NCBI GenBank assembly: GCA_910583875.1
Contig: CAJTXT010000001.1
Span: forward strand, 558,001-622,000
Length of the DNA stretch: 64,000 nucleotides
Direction: 5' to 3'
DNA from: an uncultured Vampirovibrio sp.
GTDB taxonomy: Bacteria; Cyanobacteriota; Vampirovibrionia; Gastranaerophilales; Gastranaerophilaceae
The position numbers and the translations under genes were made by a program. This document shows positions 54,658 through 62,792 of the stretch, piece by piece. How positions within the stretch are numbered: the stretch's first letter is position 1; the number at the start of each line of letters is the position of its first letter. Below the pieces are notes generated by a model, which made no database searches, was not told the origin of the DNA, and worked only from the letters and a program-made list of their open reading frames with translations.

Positions 54658-54757
54658 GTCATGCTGAACTTGTTTCAGCATCTTAGATTTATAAATAAAG
54701 TCTATTAAATAACTTATATTCTAGCTGGAAAGATGCTGAAACAAGTTCAGCATGACA
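54658..54757. repeat. Inverted pair of ATGCTGAA-type palindromes
   Basis: Units at 54658-54686 and 54727-54757 in opposite orientation between the start of typA and the end of pgk, a co-directional gap. Confidence 0.9.
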
Positions 54758-54799
54758 AAAATTTTGTATCTTATGTAAAGATTATTATATTAAATTTTT

Positions 54800-54840
54800 A
54801 ATAATAAAAAGAGAGGTATAAAACCTCTCTTTTTATTATT
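54800..54840 (-). terminator. Terminator of the dnaN-thrB-pgk run
   Basis: A perfect 18-bp stem (54800-54817 with 54823-54840) with a five-base loop, 15 bases beyond the pgk stop. The AAAAAGAGAGGT core is shared with the fusA terminator. Confidence 0.9.
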
Positions 54841-54854
54841 ACTTAACGTAAAAC

Positions 54855-56051
54855 TTATTTATCATCTAAAGCAGCAACGCCAGGTAATACTTTACCTTCG
54901 ATGAATTCTAATGAAGCACCGCCGCCTGTTGAAACGTGAGTAAAGTCTTCAGCTTTGCAGAATTTCTTAGCAGCTGATACACTGTCACCGCCGCCGATAA
55001 CTGAAACAGCACCATTTTTTGTTGCTTCAACAATTGCAGCTAATACAGCTTTTGTACCTTCTGCAAATTTAGGATTTTCAAATGCACCAACAGGTCCGTT
55101 CATTAAGATTGTTTTTGATGATTTTAATACTTCTGCAAAAGCTTTTCTTGATTCTTCACCTGCATCAACACCTTCAAATCCGTCCGGAATTTCATTAATT
55201 TTAACGAATTTGTTTGTTCCGTTGCCGGAAAAATCATCAGTAACTAAAACATCAGTAGCCATTACAAGTTTAACACCTTTATCAGCAGCTTTCTTTTCAA
55301 TAGCTTTTGCAACTTCTAATTGATCATCTTCACAAATAGAGTTACCGATTTTACCGCCGTTAGCTTTAACAAATGTATAAGCCATACCACCGCCGATAAT
55401 TAAGTTATCAACTTTATCAATTAAGTTTTCTAAAACACCGATTTTAGATGAAACTTTAGCACCGCCAACAACAGCTGTAAATGGTCTTACAGGATTATCT
55501 AATGCTTGAGATAAACATCTTAATTCTTTTTCCATTAATAAACCTGAAACTGCAGGTTTTAAAACTTTTGCTAATTTTGCTGTTGAAGTATGATTTCTGT
55601 GAGCTGCACCAAAAGCGTCATTTACATAGAAATCACCTAATTTTGCTAATTCATTAGCAAATGTCATATCATCACCTTTTGCTTCTTCAGCTTTATAGTA
55701 TCTGATATTTTCTAATAAAGCTACTTGACCGTCTTTTAATTCAGCAACCATTTTTTCAGCATCTGCAACATCTGGAATAAACATAACTTCTTCGCCTAAA
55801 ACTTTTGATAAGTATTTAGCAACAGGAGCTAATGTAAATTCAGGATTCTTTTCGCCTTTTGGTCTGCCTAAGTGAGCCATTAATATAATTTTAGCTCCTT
55901 TTTCTTTTAATAAATTCAAAGTTGGTAATATAGCTTGAATTCTTGTATCATCAGTTACATTTTTATCTGCATCTAAAGGAACATTTATATCAACTCTAAC
56001 AAGAGCTTTTTTACCTTTAATGTCAGTTAAGTCTTTAATAGATTTTTTCAT
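54855..56051 (-). CDS. pgk: Phosphoglycerate kinase
   Basis: A 398-residue glycolytic enzyme (1,3-bisphosphoglycerate + ADP to 3-phosphoglycerate + ATP). KKALVRVDINVPLD, MAHLGRPKG, LLENIRYYKAEEAKGD, NDAFGAAHR and the C-terminal GGGDSVSAAKKF are diagnostic. It follows thrB after 13 bases and ends at a strong terminator, so it is the last gene of dnaN-thrB-pgk, an unusual grouping. Confidence 0.98.
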   Translation of the reverse strand: MKKSIKDLTDIKGKKALVRVDINVPLDADKNVTDDTRIQAILPTLNLLKEKGAKIILMAHLGRPKGEKNPEFTLAPVAKYLSKVLGEEVMFIPDVADAEKMVAELKDGQVALLENIRYYKAEEAKGDDMTFANELAKLGDFYVNDAFGAAHRNHTSTAKLAKVLKPAVSGLLMEKELRCLSQALDNPVRPFTAVVGGAKVSSKIGVLENLIDKVDNLIIGGGMAYTFVKANGGKIGNSICEDDQLEVAKAIEKKAADKGVKLVMATDVLVTDDFSGNGTNKFVKINEIPDGFEGVDAGEESRKAFAEVLKSSKTILMNGPVGAFENPKFAEGTKAVLAAIVEATKNGAVSVIGGGDSVSAAKKFCKAEDFTHVSTGGGASLEFIEGKVLPGVAALDDK

Positions 56052-56064
56052 CTCTACCTCTCCT

Positions 56065-56991
56065 TTATACTAATTTAGTACCTTCATTTTCAATTTCTAA
56101 TGTTCTTATATCACAATTTACATTAAAATCTTCAAAAATTTGTATAACTTCATTTTCAACTTTTTCAAAACCGTCATTTTTAGATATTACAAGAATAGTC
56201 GGGCCTGCGCCGGAAATTACACAGCCTAGAATATCTTCTTTATTTGCTAAAAGTTCATTTAATTCTTTAAAACCTTTAATTAAATTTTCTCTGTATGGTT
56301 GATGCAGTTTATCTTTTAAAGATTTTTTCATCAATTCTGAATCTTGTCTGTAAACAGCATCAACAAGCATAGCACATTTTCTTACATTATATGCAGCATC
56401 TGGTATACTAACACTTTCAGGTAATACACTGCGTGCAATTCTTGTATCTAATTCATAGTCTGGAATTAAAACTGTAAATTTCCAATCTTTAGGCCAATCT
56501 ATTTTAGAATAAGAAACACTTCCATCATCCTCCATAGAGGATAAACAAAAACCACCAAACAAAGCAGGAGTGACATTATCTGGATGTCCTTCTACTTCTG
56601 AAGCAATTGATAATAAAACAGCATCATCTGCAGGATTACCCAATAATTTGTTAGCTGCCATTAAACCTCCTACAATAACTGAAGCACTGCTTCCAAGTCC
56701 TCTTGCAACAGGTATATTAGTTTTTATTGTTATTTTAATATCACTTACTGTTTGTCCTACGAAATTATATAAAAGCTCTATTGCTTTATATACTATATTA
56801 TCTTTATCTCTTGGAATTGATAAAATATCATAAGTTTCACTATCTTCTATAATATTTATTTCAATTCCGCTTCCCGGCATAACAGTTTCTTCAACGGTAA
56901 TTTCATTATAAATAGGAAGCGCAAGACCTAAACAATCAAATCCCGGTCCTAAATTTGCCGTTGTAGCAGGAACTTTTACACTAACTTTCAT
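56065..56991 (-). CDS. thrB: Homoserine kinase
   Basis: A 308-residue GHMP kinase of threonine synthesis. VKVPATTANLGPGFDCLGLALP, the ATP loop PVARGLGSSASVIVGGLMAAN, and GCVISGAGPTILVI are typical of ThrB. It follows dnaN after ten bases. The upstream enzymes of the threonine branch are not in the window. Confidence 0.96.
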   Translation of the reverse strand: MKVSVKVPATTANLGPGFDCLGLALPIYNEITVEETVMPGSGIEINIIEDSETYDILSIPRDKDNIVYKAIELLYNFVGQTVSDIKITIKTNIPVARGLGSSASVIVGGLMAANKLLGNPADDAVLLSIASEVEGHPDNVTPALFGGFCLSSMEDDGSVSYSKIDWPKDWKFTVLIPDYELDTRIARSVLPESVSIPDAAYNVRKCAMLVDAVYRQDSELMKKSLKDKLHQPYRENLIKGFKELNELLANKEDILGCVISGAGPTILVISKNDGFEKVENEVIQIFEDFNVNCDIRTLEIENEGTKLV

Positions 56992-57001
56992 ATTTTACCT
57001 T

Positions 57002-58117
57002 TTATCTTATCTGTATAGGCATTATCAAACAAATATAATCTTCTTCACTATTTGGTTTAAATACTGTAGCAGATAAGCTTCCGTTTAAACCAATTTGAAC
57101 TTGTTTTGCATCCATTGTTTTTATTGAATCCAAAACATATTTATAATTGAAAGCAATTGCAAGTTCTTCGCCTGTATATTCACAATCAATTACATCTTCA
57201 GAAGTACCTGAATTAGGTGTTTCAGCTTTTAATAATAATTTATTATCATTAAACATAAATTTAACAATACTTGTTCTGTCATTAACCATTGTTGAAACTC
57301 TGTCTAATGCAGAAATTAAATCATCTCTTGAAACTATTGAATTATTTGCTGTTGATTTTGGAATTAATTGTTCATACGGAGGATATTCACCTTCAATTAA
57401 TCTTGAATTAATAGCAAAACTCATAGTTTTTAAAGTTAATCGTGATTTATCAACAATTAAAATTACTTTTTCTTCTGTAATGAAAGAGCAAATTCTTACA
57501 AATTCATTTAATGTTTTAGAAGGAATAACAAGTTTTGCTGATTTTTCATCTTTATTTTTAATAGCTTCTACAATTCTTGTTAATCTGTTACCGTCTGTTG
57601 CAGCCATTTCAAGCTTGTTATTTTTAATTAAGCAGAAAACACCTGAAATAACGTTTCTGTTTTCATAATTTGCAGCTGCATATACTGTATTTTTAATTGA
57701 TTTTAATAATGGTTCTAATTCTATTTCAATTTCTGTACCTTCAGGTATTTCATCTTCTATTTTAGGAAATTCTTGAGCAGAAATACCAATAATTTCAAAT
57801 TTTGAATTACCGCAAGTAATATTAACTATATTTGTATCTTCATTTAATGAAAATTCAACCGGTTTATCTGGTAATTTAGCAGCAATTTCAAGTAATTTTT
57901 TTGCAGGAAGAGTAATTTTACCTTCTTTTTTAACTGCAACTGTAGTTTTAGCTTTTATTGAAATTTCTAAGTCAGTTGCGCTTAAATTAAGGATATTATC
58001 TTGAGCTTCAAACAATACATTTGCTAATACAGGTTGAACGTTTCCTCTTTGAGCCGTAACTTTTTCGACTATTTTTAATTTATTCAATAAAGAATCTTTA
58101 TCTATTGTAAAAAGCAT
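57002..58117 (-). CDS. dnaN: DNA polymerase III beta sliding clamp
   Basis: A 371-residue clamp with three similar domains. The start MLFTIDKDSLLNKLKIVEKV, TDLEISIK, ATDGNRL in the centre and the terminal LIMPIQIR are characteristic. dnaA is not adjacent. In several cyanobacteria the chromosomal origin lies beside dnaN, and upstream of this dnaN is a cluster of DnaA-box-like sequences. It is the first gene of the dnaN-thrB-pgk run. Confidence 0.97.
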   Translation of the reverse strand: MLFTIDKDSLLNKLKIVEKVTAQRGNVQPVLANVLFEAQDNILNLSATDLEISIKAKTTVAVKKEGKITLPAKKLLEIAAKLPDKPVEFSLNEDTNIVNITCGNSKFEIIGISAQEFPKIEDEIPEGTEIEIELEPLLKSIKNTVYAAANYENRNVISGVFCLIKNNKLEMAATDGNRLTRIVEAIKNKDEKSAKLVIPSKTLNEFVRICSFITEEKVILIVDKSRLTLKTMSFAINSRLIEGEYPPYEQLIPKSTANNSIVSRDDLISALDRVSTMVNDRTSIVKFMFNDNKLLLKAETPNSGTSEDVIDCEYTGEELAIAFNYKYVLDSIKTMDAKQVQIGLNGSLSATVFKPNSEEDYICLIMPIQIR

Positions 58118-58233
58118 AATAATACCTCAATTACATTTGTGCACTATTCAATTATATATGAAAAACAGAAAAATGATAAAAAAAAATATGATATTAAAAA
58201 ATACTTATAACATAATTTATAATTTTTATTATT

Positions 58234-58264
58234 GGTAAGACCCTGAAACAAGTTCAGGGTGACA
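58234..58264. repeat. Single ACCCTGAA-type palindrome
   Basis: A lone compact unit upstream of dnaN, without an inverted partner nearby. Confidence 0.85.
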
Positions 58265-58378
58265 ATTTTAAAAATTTAAATTAGTTTTTTATTGTATTTA
58301 TTTTTAATATTATTTACTAATTACTTATTAATATTTATATATAAAAAATAATCATAGTAATAAGCATTTTTAAAAACT

Positions 58379-58578
58379 GTATAAAACCATTTAAAATATT
58401 TATTATTATTGTTTTTTAAGCTTGTATAAAACTTGTATAAATTTATTTAAAAGATGTTTATTAAATGTATAATAATCTACAATTTTTTTTATTTAAAAAA
58501 GTTATTGAATTTTTCTTATAATTTTATACATAGTTATAAAATAGTTTTCTACAGGTTTTCTACAATTTATGTATAAAA
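58379..58578. other. Candidate replication origin (DnaA-box cluster)
   Basis: Within 200 AT-rich bases upstream of dnaN lie eight related 9-mers. Four are TGTATAAAA or its complement (58379, 58423, 58522 in inverse, 58570). TGTATAAAT is at 58434 and TGTATAATA at 58466. Two are TTTTCTACA (58545 and 58556). The last form differs by one base from the cyanobacterial DnaA box TTTTCCACA. The rest of this 812-base gap holds AT-rich tracts, one palindromic repeat and the decayed genes of the neighbouring array. Confidence 0.55.
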
Positions 58579-58645
58579 CTTCATGTAAATTTTTGAAACA
58601 AAAAAGGCATGAAACCATGCTATTTTATTGTTTTTCGTCATGTTT

Positions 58646-58762
58646 AAAATCTGATGATTTTTTGTCATGCAAAAATTTTGTAAGTTTATATTGTTCAAAA
58701 CTCAAAATAAAATAATGTCATGCTTAGAAGCAACGAATCTTTTATTAGTCATTAGTTTTACC
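58646..58762 (-). pseudogene. Fused remnants of the 61.4-kb gene and of the immunity-like gene
   Basis: On the minus strand an immunity-like start (MTNKRFVASKHDII) is intact for about 14 codons from 58762, then the homology breaks. From 58713 to 58646 the sequence instead matches the last 23 codons of the gene at 61363-61662 (SFEQYKLTKFLHDKKSSDFK), with about six base differences. This is a recombination scar joining two gene remnants and marks the distal edge of the array. Confidence 0.75.
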
Positions 58763-58849
58763 TTGTTTTAACAATTGTTCCTTTTTCTCTTTAAGTATTA
58801 TAACACGATATGCATAAAAATACGCTGTAATATTTCCATTATCCTGCAT
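58745..58849 (-). pseudogene. Orphan toxin-tip fragment, diverged copy
   Basis: A 34-codon open frame beginning MQDNGNITAYFYAYRVII, matching the last 34 residues of the 396-residue protein at 59759-60949 with several substitutions. It ends overlapping the start of the decayed immunity-like gene, as the full-length gene does with its own. Confidence 0.78.
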
Positions 58850-58867
58850 ATTTGTACTAATAAAAAA

Positions 58868-58887
58868 GGGAGCAAATATTTGCTCCC
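58868..58887 (-). terminator. Terminator after immunity-like gene, unit 2
   Basis: A perfect 20-base palindrome (GGGAGCAAAT and its complement) followed by a T-run on the minus strand, just downstream of the immunity-like stop. Confidence 0.85.
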
Positions 58888-58929
58888 AATCTTCTAAAAA
58901 ATAATATTATTATATTTAACTTTATTTTT

Positions 58930-59259
58930 CTAACCAAACAAATGATTTATAGTGTATACAAATAATACAGCAATTCCAGAAAAAGTAAAATTAATACAAG
59001 TAAAAATATTAAATAAAATTTTAGTTATTTTTAATGCTTTAATATTTTTTACATTATAATGTAAAATTATTTTATTAATTATAATAGCTAATATTTCTGG
59101 TAGAAATAAACATAATGATACAATTATTTCTATTGAATAATCTAAATTATCATTATCAATATTTAAAATAGGAATAAAAAGAAAAGTAGAAGCAAAAATA
59201 GAAATAATAGAAAATAAAATAATATCACGATTAGAAGCTACGAATCTTTTATCAGTCAT
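58930..59259 (-). CDS. Small membrane protein, putative immunity protein, second copy
   Basis: 109 residues, identical to the protein encoded at 59437-59766. Three hydrophobic helices are predicted (about residues 13-33, 41-64 and 80-105) with few charges between them. No family is recognised. It starts inside the end of a 34-codon toxin-tip fragment with the same eight-base overlap as in the full-length pair, and is followed by a terminator. The whole 507-base unit is a near-perfect duplicate of the one upstream, so duplication is recent. Small membrane proteins in this position often protect from toxins acting on membrane or cell wall; that role is inferred. Confidence 0.72.
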   Translation of the reverse strand: MTDKRFVASNRDIILFSIISIFASTFLFIPILNIDNDNLDYSIEIIVSLCLFLPEILAIIINKIILHYNVKNIKALKITKILFNIFTCINFTFSGIAVLFVYTINHLFG

Positions 59260-59356
59260 TAATTTTACCTTTTTTTAACAATTGTTCTTTTTCCTCTTTA
59301 GATATTATAACACGATATGCATAAAAATACGGTGTAATATTTCCATTATCCTGCAT
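59252..59356 (-). pseudogene. Orphan toxin-tip fragment, near-identical copy
   Basis: A 34-codon open frame (MQDNGNITPYFYAYRVII...) that repeats the last 34 residues of the 396-residue protein with one base change. The homology begins abruptly at its ATG. It keeps the AAGG ribosome binding site and start of the following membrane protein gene inside it. Confidence 0.85.
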
Positions 59357-59374
59357 ATTTGTACTAATAAAAAA

Positions 59375-59394
59375 GGGAGCAAATATTTGCTCCC
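59375..59394 (-). terminator. Terminator after immunity-like gene, unit 1
   Basis: The same 20-base palindrome plus T-run as at 58868, exactly 507 bases away. Confidence 0.85.
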
Positions 59395-59436
59395 AATCTT
59401 CTAAAAAATAATATTATTATATTTAACTTTATTTTT

Positions 59437-59766
59437 CTAACCAAACAAATGATTTATAGTGTATACAAATAATACAGCAATTCCAGAAAAAGTAAAATTA
59501 ATACAAGTAAAAATATTAAATAAAATTTTAGTTATTTTTAATGCTTTAATATTTTTTACATTATAATGTAAAATTATTTTATTAATTATAATAGCTAATA
59601 TTTCTGGTAGAAATAAACATAATGATACAATTATTTCTATTGAATAATCTAAATTATCATTATCAATATTTAAAATAGGAATAAAAAGAAAAGTAGAAGC
59701 AAAAATAGAAATAATAGAAAATAAAATAATATCACGATTAGAAGCTACGAATCTTTTATCAGTCAT
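59437..59766 (-). CDS. Small membrane protein, putative immunity protein, first copy
   Basis: 109 residues with three predicted membrane helices. Its ATG overlaps the end of the 396-residue protein gene by eight bases and uses an AAGG ribosome binding site within that gene, so the two are translationally coupled. This is the cognate partner by position. An identical second copy and a decayed third copy lie downstream, each behind a fragment of the partner's 3' end. Alternative readings are a holin-like or accessory membrane protein. Confidence 0.74.
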   Translation of the reverse strand: MTDKRFVASNRDIILFSIISIFASTFLFIPILNIDNDNLDYSIEIIVSLCLFLPEILAIIINKIILHYNVKNIKALKITKILFNIFTCINFTFSGIAVLFVYTINHLFG

Positions 59767-60949
59767 TAATTTTACCTTTTTTTAACAATTGTTCTTTTTC
59801 CTCTTTAGATATTATAACACGATATGCATAAAAATATGGTGTAATATTTCCATTATCCTGCCTATTTCTTCCTATTTTTACTAATGGATTTTTTTCACCT
59901 TCATTAAAGTCATATACATCTGTAACATAAAATTCAATATCTCCATTTTTATTTATATGCATATCTCTAATATCAGCATTTCCAACTGCATTACCCCAGT
60001 TTTTACCTTTTAAATTAATACTATCATTTATTTTGTATTTTTTATTCATTGCATTATCATATTTTTTTAGTTTTTCAATAAAATCATTATCTTTTAGCAA
60101 ATTACTTTTTAAACTGTTTGATGATTCTGAATCTGCATCAATATAAATACCTTTGGTTTTTCCAAGTTTATCAGCACCAATTTGTTCTGTTATTTTATCT
60201 TTAAAATAATTTTTTAAATTATCAGGTGCTTCGTTATAGTTATTATAAATTTTATGTTTTTTAGCATAATCTGTATTTATATATGATTTTGTTTTTGACA
60301 TTTCTAAATTTTCAATTGCTTCATTGCCATAAATCTTTTTTCCTCTAGCTTTAATTATTTTATTATCTGAATGATCAATACCAAATTGTTTATGTAATTC
60401 ATGAAATTTAAGATAATCTTCTGTATCTTTTCTATATTTTTCGCTGCGTTCTTGTTTTGCTTGGTTTAACATTTCTTCAACTTTCTTATTACCTGTATTA
60501 TTAGGATATTTAATATTATTGATTATTTCATATTCTTTTTGTTTTTTTAAAGGAGATATTGCACCATTTTTTATTTCATAATTATTATCAAGACCAATAT
60601 TTTTTAAAGTGTTTTTGGTTGATGCTGCGCCTCCTGTAAAATTATTTTTGTTATCATTATTTAGTTTTTCATTGTTATTATTATTTTTATCAGATTTAAT
60701 TGTATCAATTTTATCTGTTTTATTTTTCATATTTGGATAAAGTAAATCTGCAGTTTTACTGTAATCTTTTTCTTTTTTTATAGTATTAGGCTTTTTTTTT
60801 GTATCCATTTCAACTAAAGCACTTAATTCTCCTTTTACTTCATCATCATTGTTAGAAATACTTTTATTTTCTTTTGTATTTCCATATAAAAGTTCAGCTC
60901 TTTTTTTAATTTTTTCATCGTTTGTTAAATAATTATTTTTTTTAAACAT
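59759..60949 (-). CDS. Putative polymorphic toxin-like effector
   Basis: 396 residues, unrecognised. Residues 1-150 are Asn/Lys-rich, low-complexity and carry the recurring motif A-D/E-LLY-G/P-N (KKRAELLYGN, SKTADLLYPN, weaker copies later). The middle is charged and helical. The last 80 residues form a compact beta-rich domain (GNADIRDMHINKNGDIEFYV, DVYDFNEGE, GRNRQDNGNITPYFYAYRVII). Only the tip of that domain is found as orphan fragments downstream, a layout typical of polymorphic toxins. DxYDFN recalls part of the colicin M active site (D-x-Y-D), but its following His-Arg pair is missing at that spacing. No signal peptide; the secretion route is unknown. Ribosome binding site AAGG, about eight bases upstream. 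Confidence 0.6.
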   Translation of the reverse strand: MFKKNNYLTNDEKIKKRAELLYGNTKENKSISNNDDEVKGELSALVEMDTKKKPNTIKKEKDYSKTADLLYPNMKNKTDKIDTIKSDKNNNNNEKLNNDNKNNFTGGAASTKNTLKNIGLDNNYEIKNGAISPLKKQKEYEIINNIKYPNNTGNKKVEEMLNQAKQERSEKYRKDTEDYLKFHELHKQFGIDHSDNKIIKARGKKIYGNEAIENLEMSKTKSYINTDYAKKHKIYNNYNEAPDNLKNYFKDKITEQIGADKLGKTKGIYIDADSESSNSLKSNLLKDNDFIEKLKKYDNAMNKKYKINDSINLKGKNWGNAVGNADIRDMHINKNGDIEFYVTDVYDFNEGEKNPLVKIGRNRQDNGNITPYFYAYRVIISKEEKEQLLKKGKIND

Positions 60950-61004
60950 TATATTTTCCTTTTCTTGTATATCTAATTAAATTTTTACATTAAAAAGTAT
61001 GGCT

Positions 61005-61190
61005 TCATATCCAAGTCATAAAATCCTCCTATTTATTAATTTTTACAAAGATGTACTAAAAAATTACATACAAAATAACAGAATATTTTATTCTGTCTAA
61101 AATTTTATATAGTAATCCCTAAGATTTAGCGATATTAGGCACCCTTTCACGTTTCTGTGTTTTTACTTAAAAAAATATATATGTAAAAAC
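61005..61190 (-). promoter_or_regulatory. Structured leader and tiny ORF upstream of the toxin-like gene
   Basis: On the minus strand, two perfect 8-bp hairpins (61159-61166 with 61183-61190; 61078-61085 with 61089-61096) flank a GC-richer stretch (about 61105-61160). A perfect AGGAGG (61025-61030) then precedes a four-residue frame MTWI (61019-61005), 55 bases before the toxin-like start. The remaining part of the 413-base gap is AT-rich, with the palindrome at 61311. Confidence 0.4.
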
Positions 61191-61310
61191 TGCTACTAAA
61201 GTCTTATATCAAATCTTATTTATATTATATCATATATTACATTATTTTGCAATAATAAAAAATAAAATACTATATATTGCATATTAGTTATTATTGATTT
61301 ATAAATTTCT

Positions 61311-61338
61311 GTCATGCTGAAACAAGTTCAGCATGACA
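61311..61338. repeat. Compact perfect palindrome, ATGCTGAA type
   Basis: GTCATGCTGAA and its exact complement flank ACAAG, giving a perfect 11-bp stem. The outer GTCA/TGAC also pair here, unlike in other units. Confidence 0.85.
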
Positions 61339-61362
61339 TTTTTAATTATTATATTTATTCTT

Positions 61363-61662
61363 TTAATTTTTTTTAAAGTCTGATGATTTTTTGTCATGCA
61401 AAAACTTTGCTAATTTATATTGTTCAAAACTCAAAGCAAAATTATATAAAGCATTTAATAATGTTCTGCCGGTTTCACTTTTTGCTATTATTAATGTTTT
61501 TTCATTATTGTTTTTTGCAAAATATAATTCTGTTTTTAAAATAATATCTACTTTATCTAAAGAGGGACGTTTTAATCTCTCTATAATCCATTCATTTAAA
61601 AGGATTACAGAATTTTTGTCTTTATTTTCTTGAAGGTATTTTGAAAATTCTTTAAGTATCAT
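61363..61662 (-). CDS. Small hypothetical protein of the toxin/immunity locus
   Basis: 99 residues, mostly helical and charged, ending SFEQYKLAKFLHDKKSSDFKKN. No family is recognised. Its last 23 codons are duplicated 2,729 bases away at 58646-58713, beyond the immunity-like array, so this gene belongs to the same rearranging locus and may be an immunity or accessory gene of an earlier module. It is divergent from the glycosyltransferase gene. Confidence 0.6.
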   Translation of the reverse strand: MILKEFSKYLQENKDKNSVILLNEWIIERLKRPSLDKVDIILKTELYFAKNNNEKTLIIAKSETGRTLLNALYNFALSFEQYKLAKFLHDKKSSDFKKN

Positions 61663-61699
61663 ATAATTATTTTATAATTTAATTAATTAAAGGTGAAGT

Positions 61700-62776
61700 A
61701 TGTCTGTAAAAGTTAGTGTTATTTTAGCTGTTTATAATGTTGAAAAATATATAAGACAAACGCTTGATAGTGTTGTTAATCAAACTTTTAAAGATATTGA
61801 AATTATTATTGTTGATAATAAATCAACAGATAAAACATTAGAAATTGTTAATGAATATGCTAAAAATGATGATAGATTTGTTATTTATAAAAATACTTCT
61901 AATTTAAAACAAGGTATAGCAAGAAATTTTGGTGTTCAAATGGCTCGCGGTCAATATATTTTCTTTATTGATGGTGATGATTATATGGAATTAACTGCTA
62001 TTGAAAAACTTTATAATAAAATTACAGAAACTGACGCTGATATTACTTTATGTACTTGGAATCAATTTGATGATGCTACTGGGAAAATTGATAAAAATCA
62101 TGTTTATGCAAAATTAAAACAAATTCCTACTGAATTTGATAATAAAACTTTCAATTGGCGTGATATTAAATATAGCGTTTTTTGGCAGACAAGTGTTCCT
62201 TGGGATAAAATGTATAAACGCGATTTTCTTATAAAAAAAGATGTTAAATTTCCTGGCGGTACTTATTTTGAAGATAATGTTTTTGTATATGATGCTTTAT
62301 TTAAAGCAGAAAAAATGTCTGTTTTAAGAGAAGATTTAATTTATTACCGAATAAACAGAAAAAATGCCGTAACAAGTTCAAGAAATCGTATTTTCTTTGA
62401 TTATTTTAATATTTTTAATTTGATTGGTGAAAATCTTAAAAAAATCGATTTATTTGATGAAATGAAATATTATTACTGGGATTATAAAATAATAACTTTA
62501 TACTGGTGGTTTATGAAGGTTAAATTGCCATATAAAAGAGAATTTTTTAACAGAATGAAAAATGATTTTAAAAATCTTGATATGAAAGAAGAAGATAAAG
62601 AATTTGTTAGAAATAGAACTTTATTTTTATTAAATAGATTTACAAAGATGCCATTTTTTATATATTATCCGTTCTTTTTCTTTTTTGATAAAGTTTTCAG
62701 GATAGAAAAAGGTAAAAATAATTATGCTGTAATATTTTTATCTACATTTGAAAAATGGTATGAATATAAAAAATAA
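61700..62776 (+). CDS. Glycosyltransferase family 2
   Basis: A 358-residue inverting glycosyltransferase. The GT-A domain shows VSVILAVYNVEKYIRQTLDSV, NQTFKDIEIIIVDNKSTDKT and the metal-binding FFIDGDDYME (DxD equivalent), with VPWDKMYKRDF and FPGGTYFEDNVF further on, as in WaaE/CpsI-like enzymes. The C-terminal 100 residues are aromatic and basic and probably associate with the membrane. The ribosome binding site is AAAGGTG. A single gene; it probably serves surface glycan or lipopolysaccharide synthesis. Confidence 0.9.
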   Translation: MSVKVSVILAVYNVEKYIRQTLDSVVNQTFKDIEIIIVDNKSTDKTLEIVNEYAKNDDRFVIYKNTSNLKQGIARNFGVQMARGQYIFFIDGDDYMELTAIEKLYNKITETDADITLCTWNQFDDATGKIDKNHVYAKLKQIPTEFDNKTFNWRDIKYSVFWQTSVPWDKMYKRDFLIKKDVKFPGGTYFEDNVFVYDALFKAEKMSVLREDLIYYRINRKNAVTSSRNRIFFDYFNIFNLIGENLKKIDLFDEMKYYYWDYKIITLYWWFMKVKLPYKREFFNRMKNDFKNLDMKEEDKEFVRNRTLFLLNRFTKMPFFIYYPFFFFFDKVFRIEKGKNNYAVIFLSTFEKWYEYKK

Positions 62777-62792
62777 TTTTTTTATATTATTT

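Noticed and set aside
58868..59394. The repeated GGGAGC palindromes as CRISPR or operator repeats
   Set aside because: Only two copies, 507 bases apart, each followed by a T-run after a gene; terminators within a duplicated unit explain them.
59759..60949. Firm assignment of the effector-like protein as a colicin M-type lipid II hydrolase
   Set aside because: Only D-x-Y-D of the catalytic set is present; the His-Arg pair at the expected spacing is replaced by Lys-Asn.
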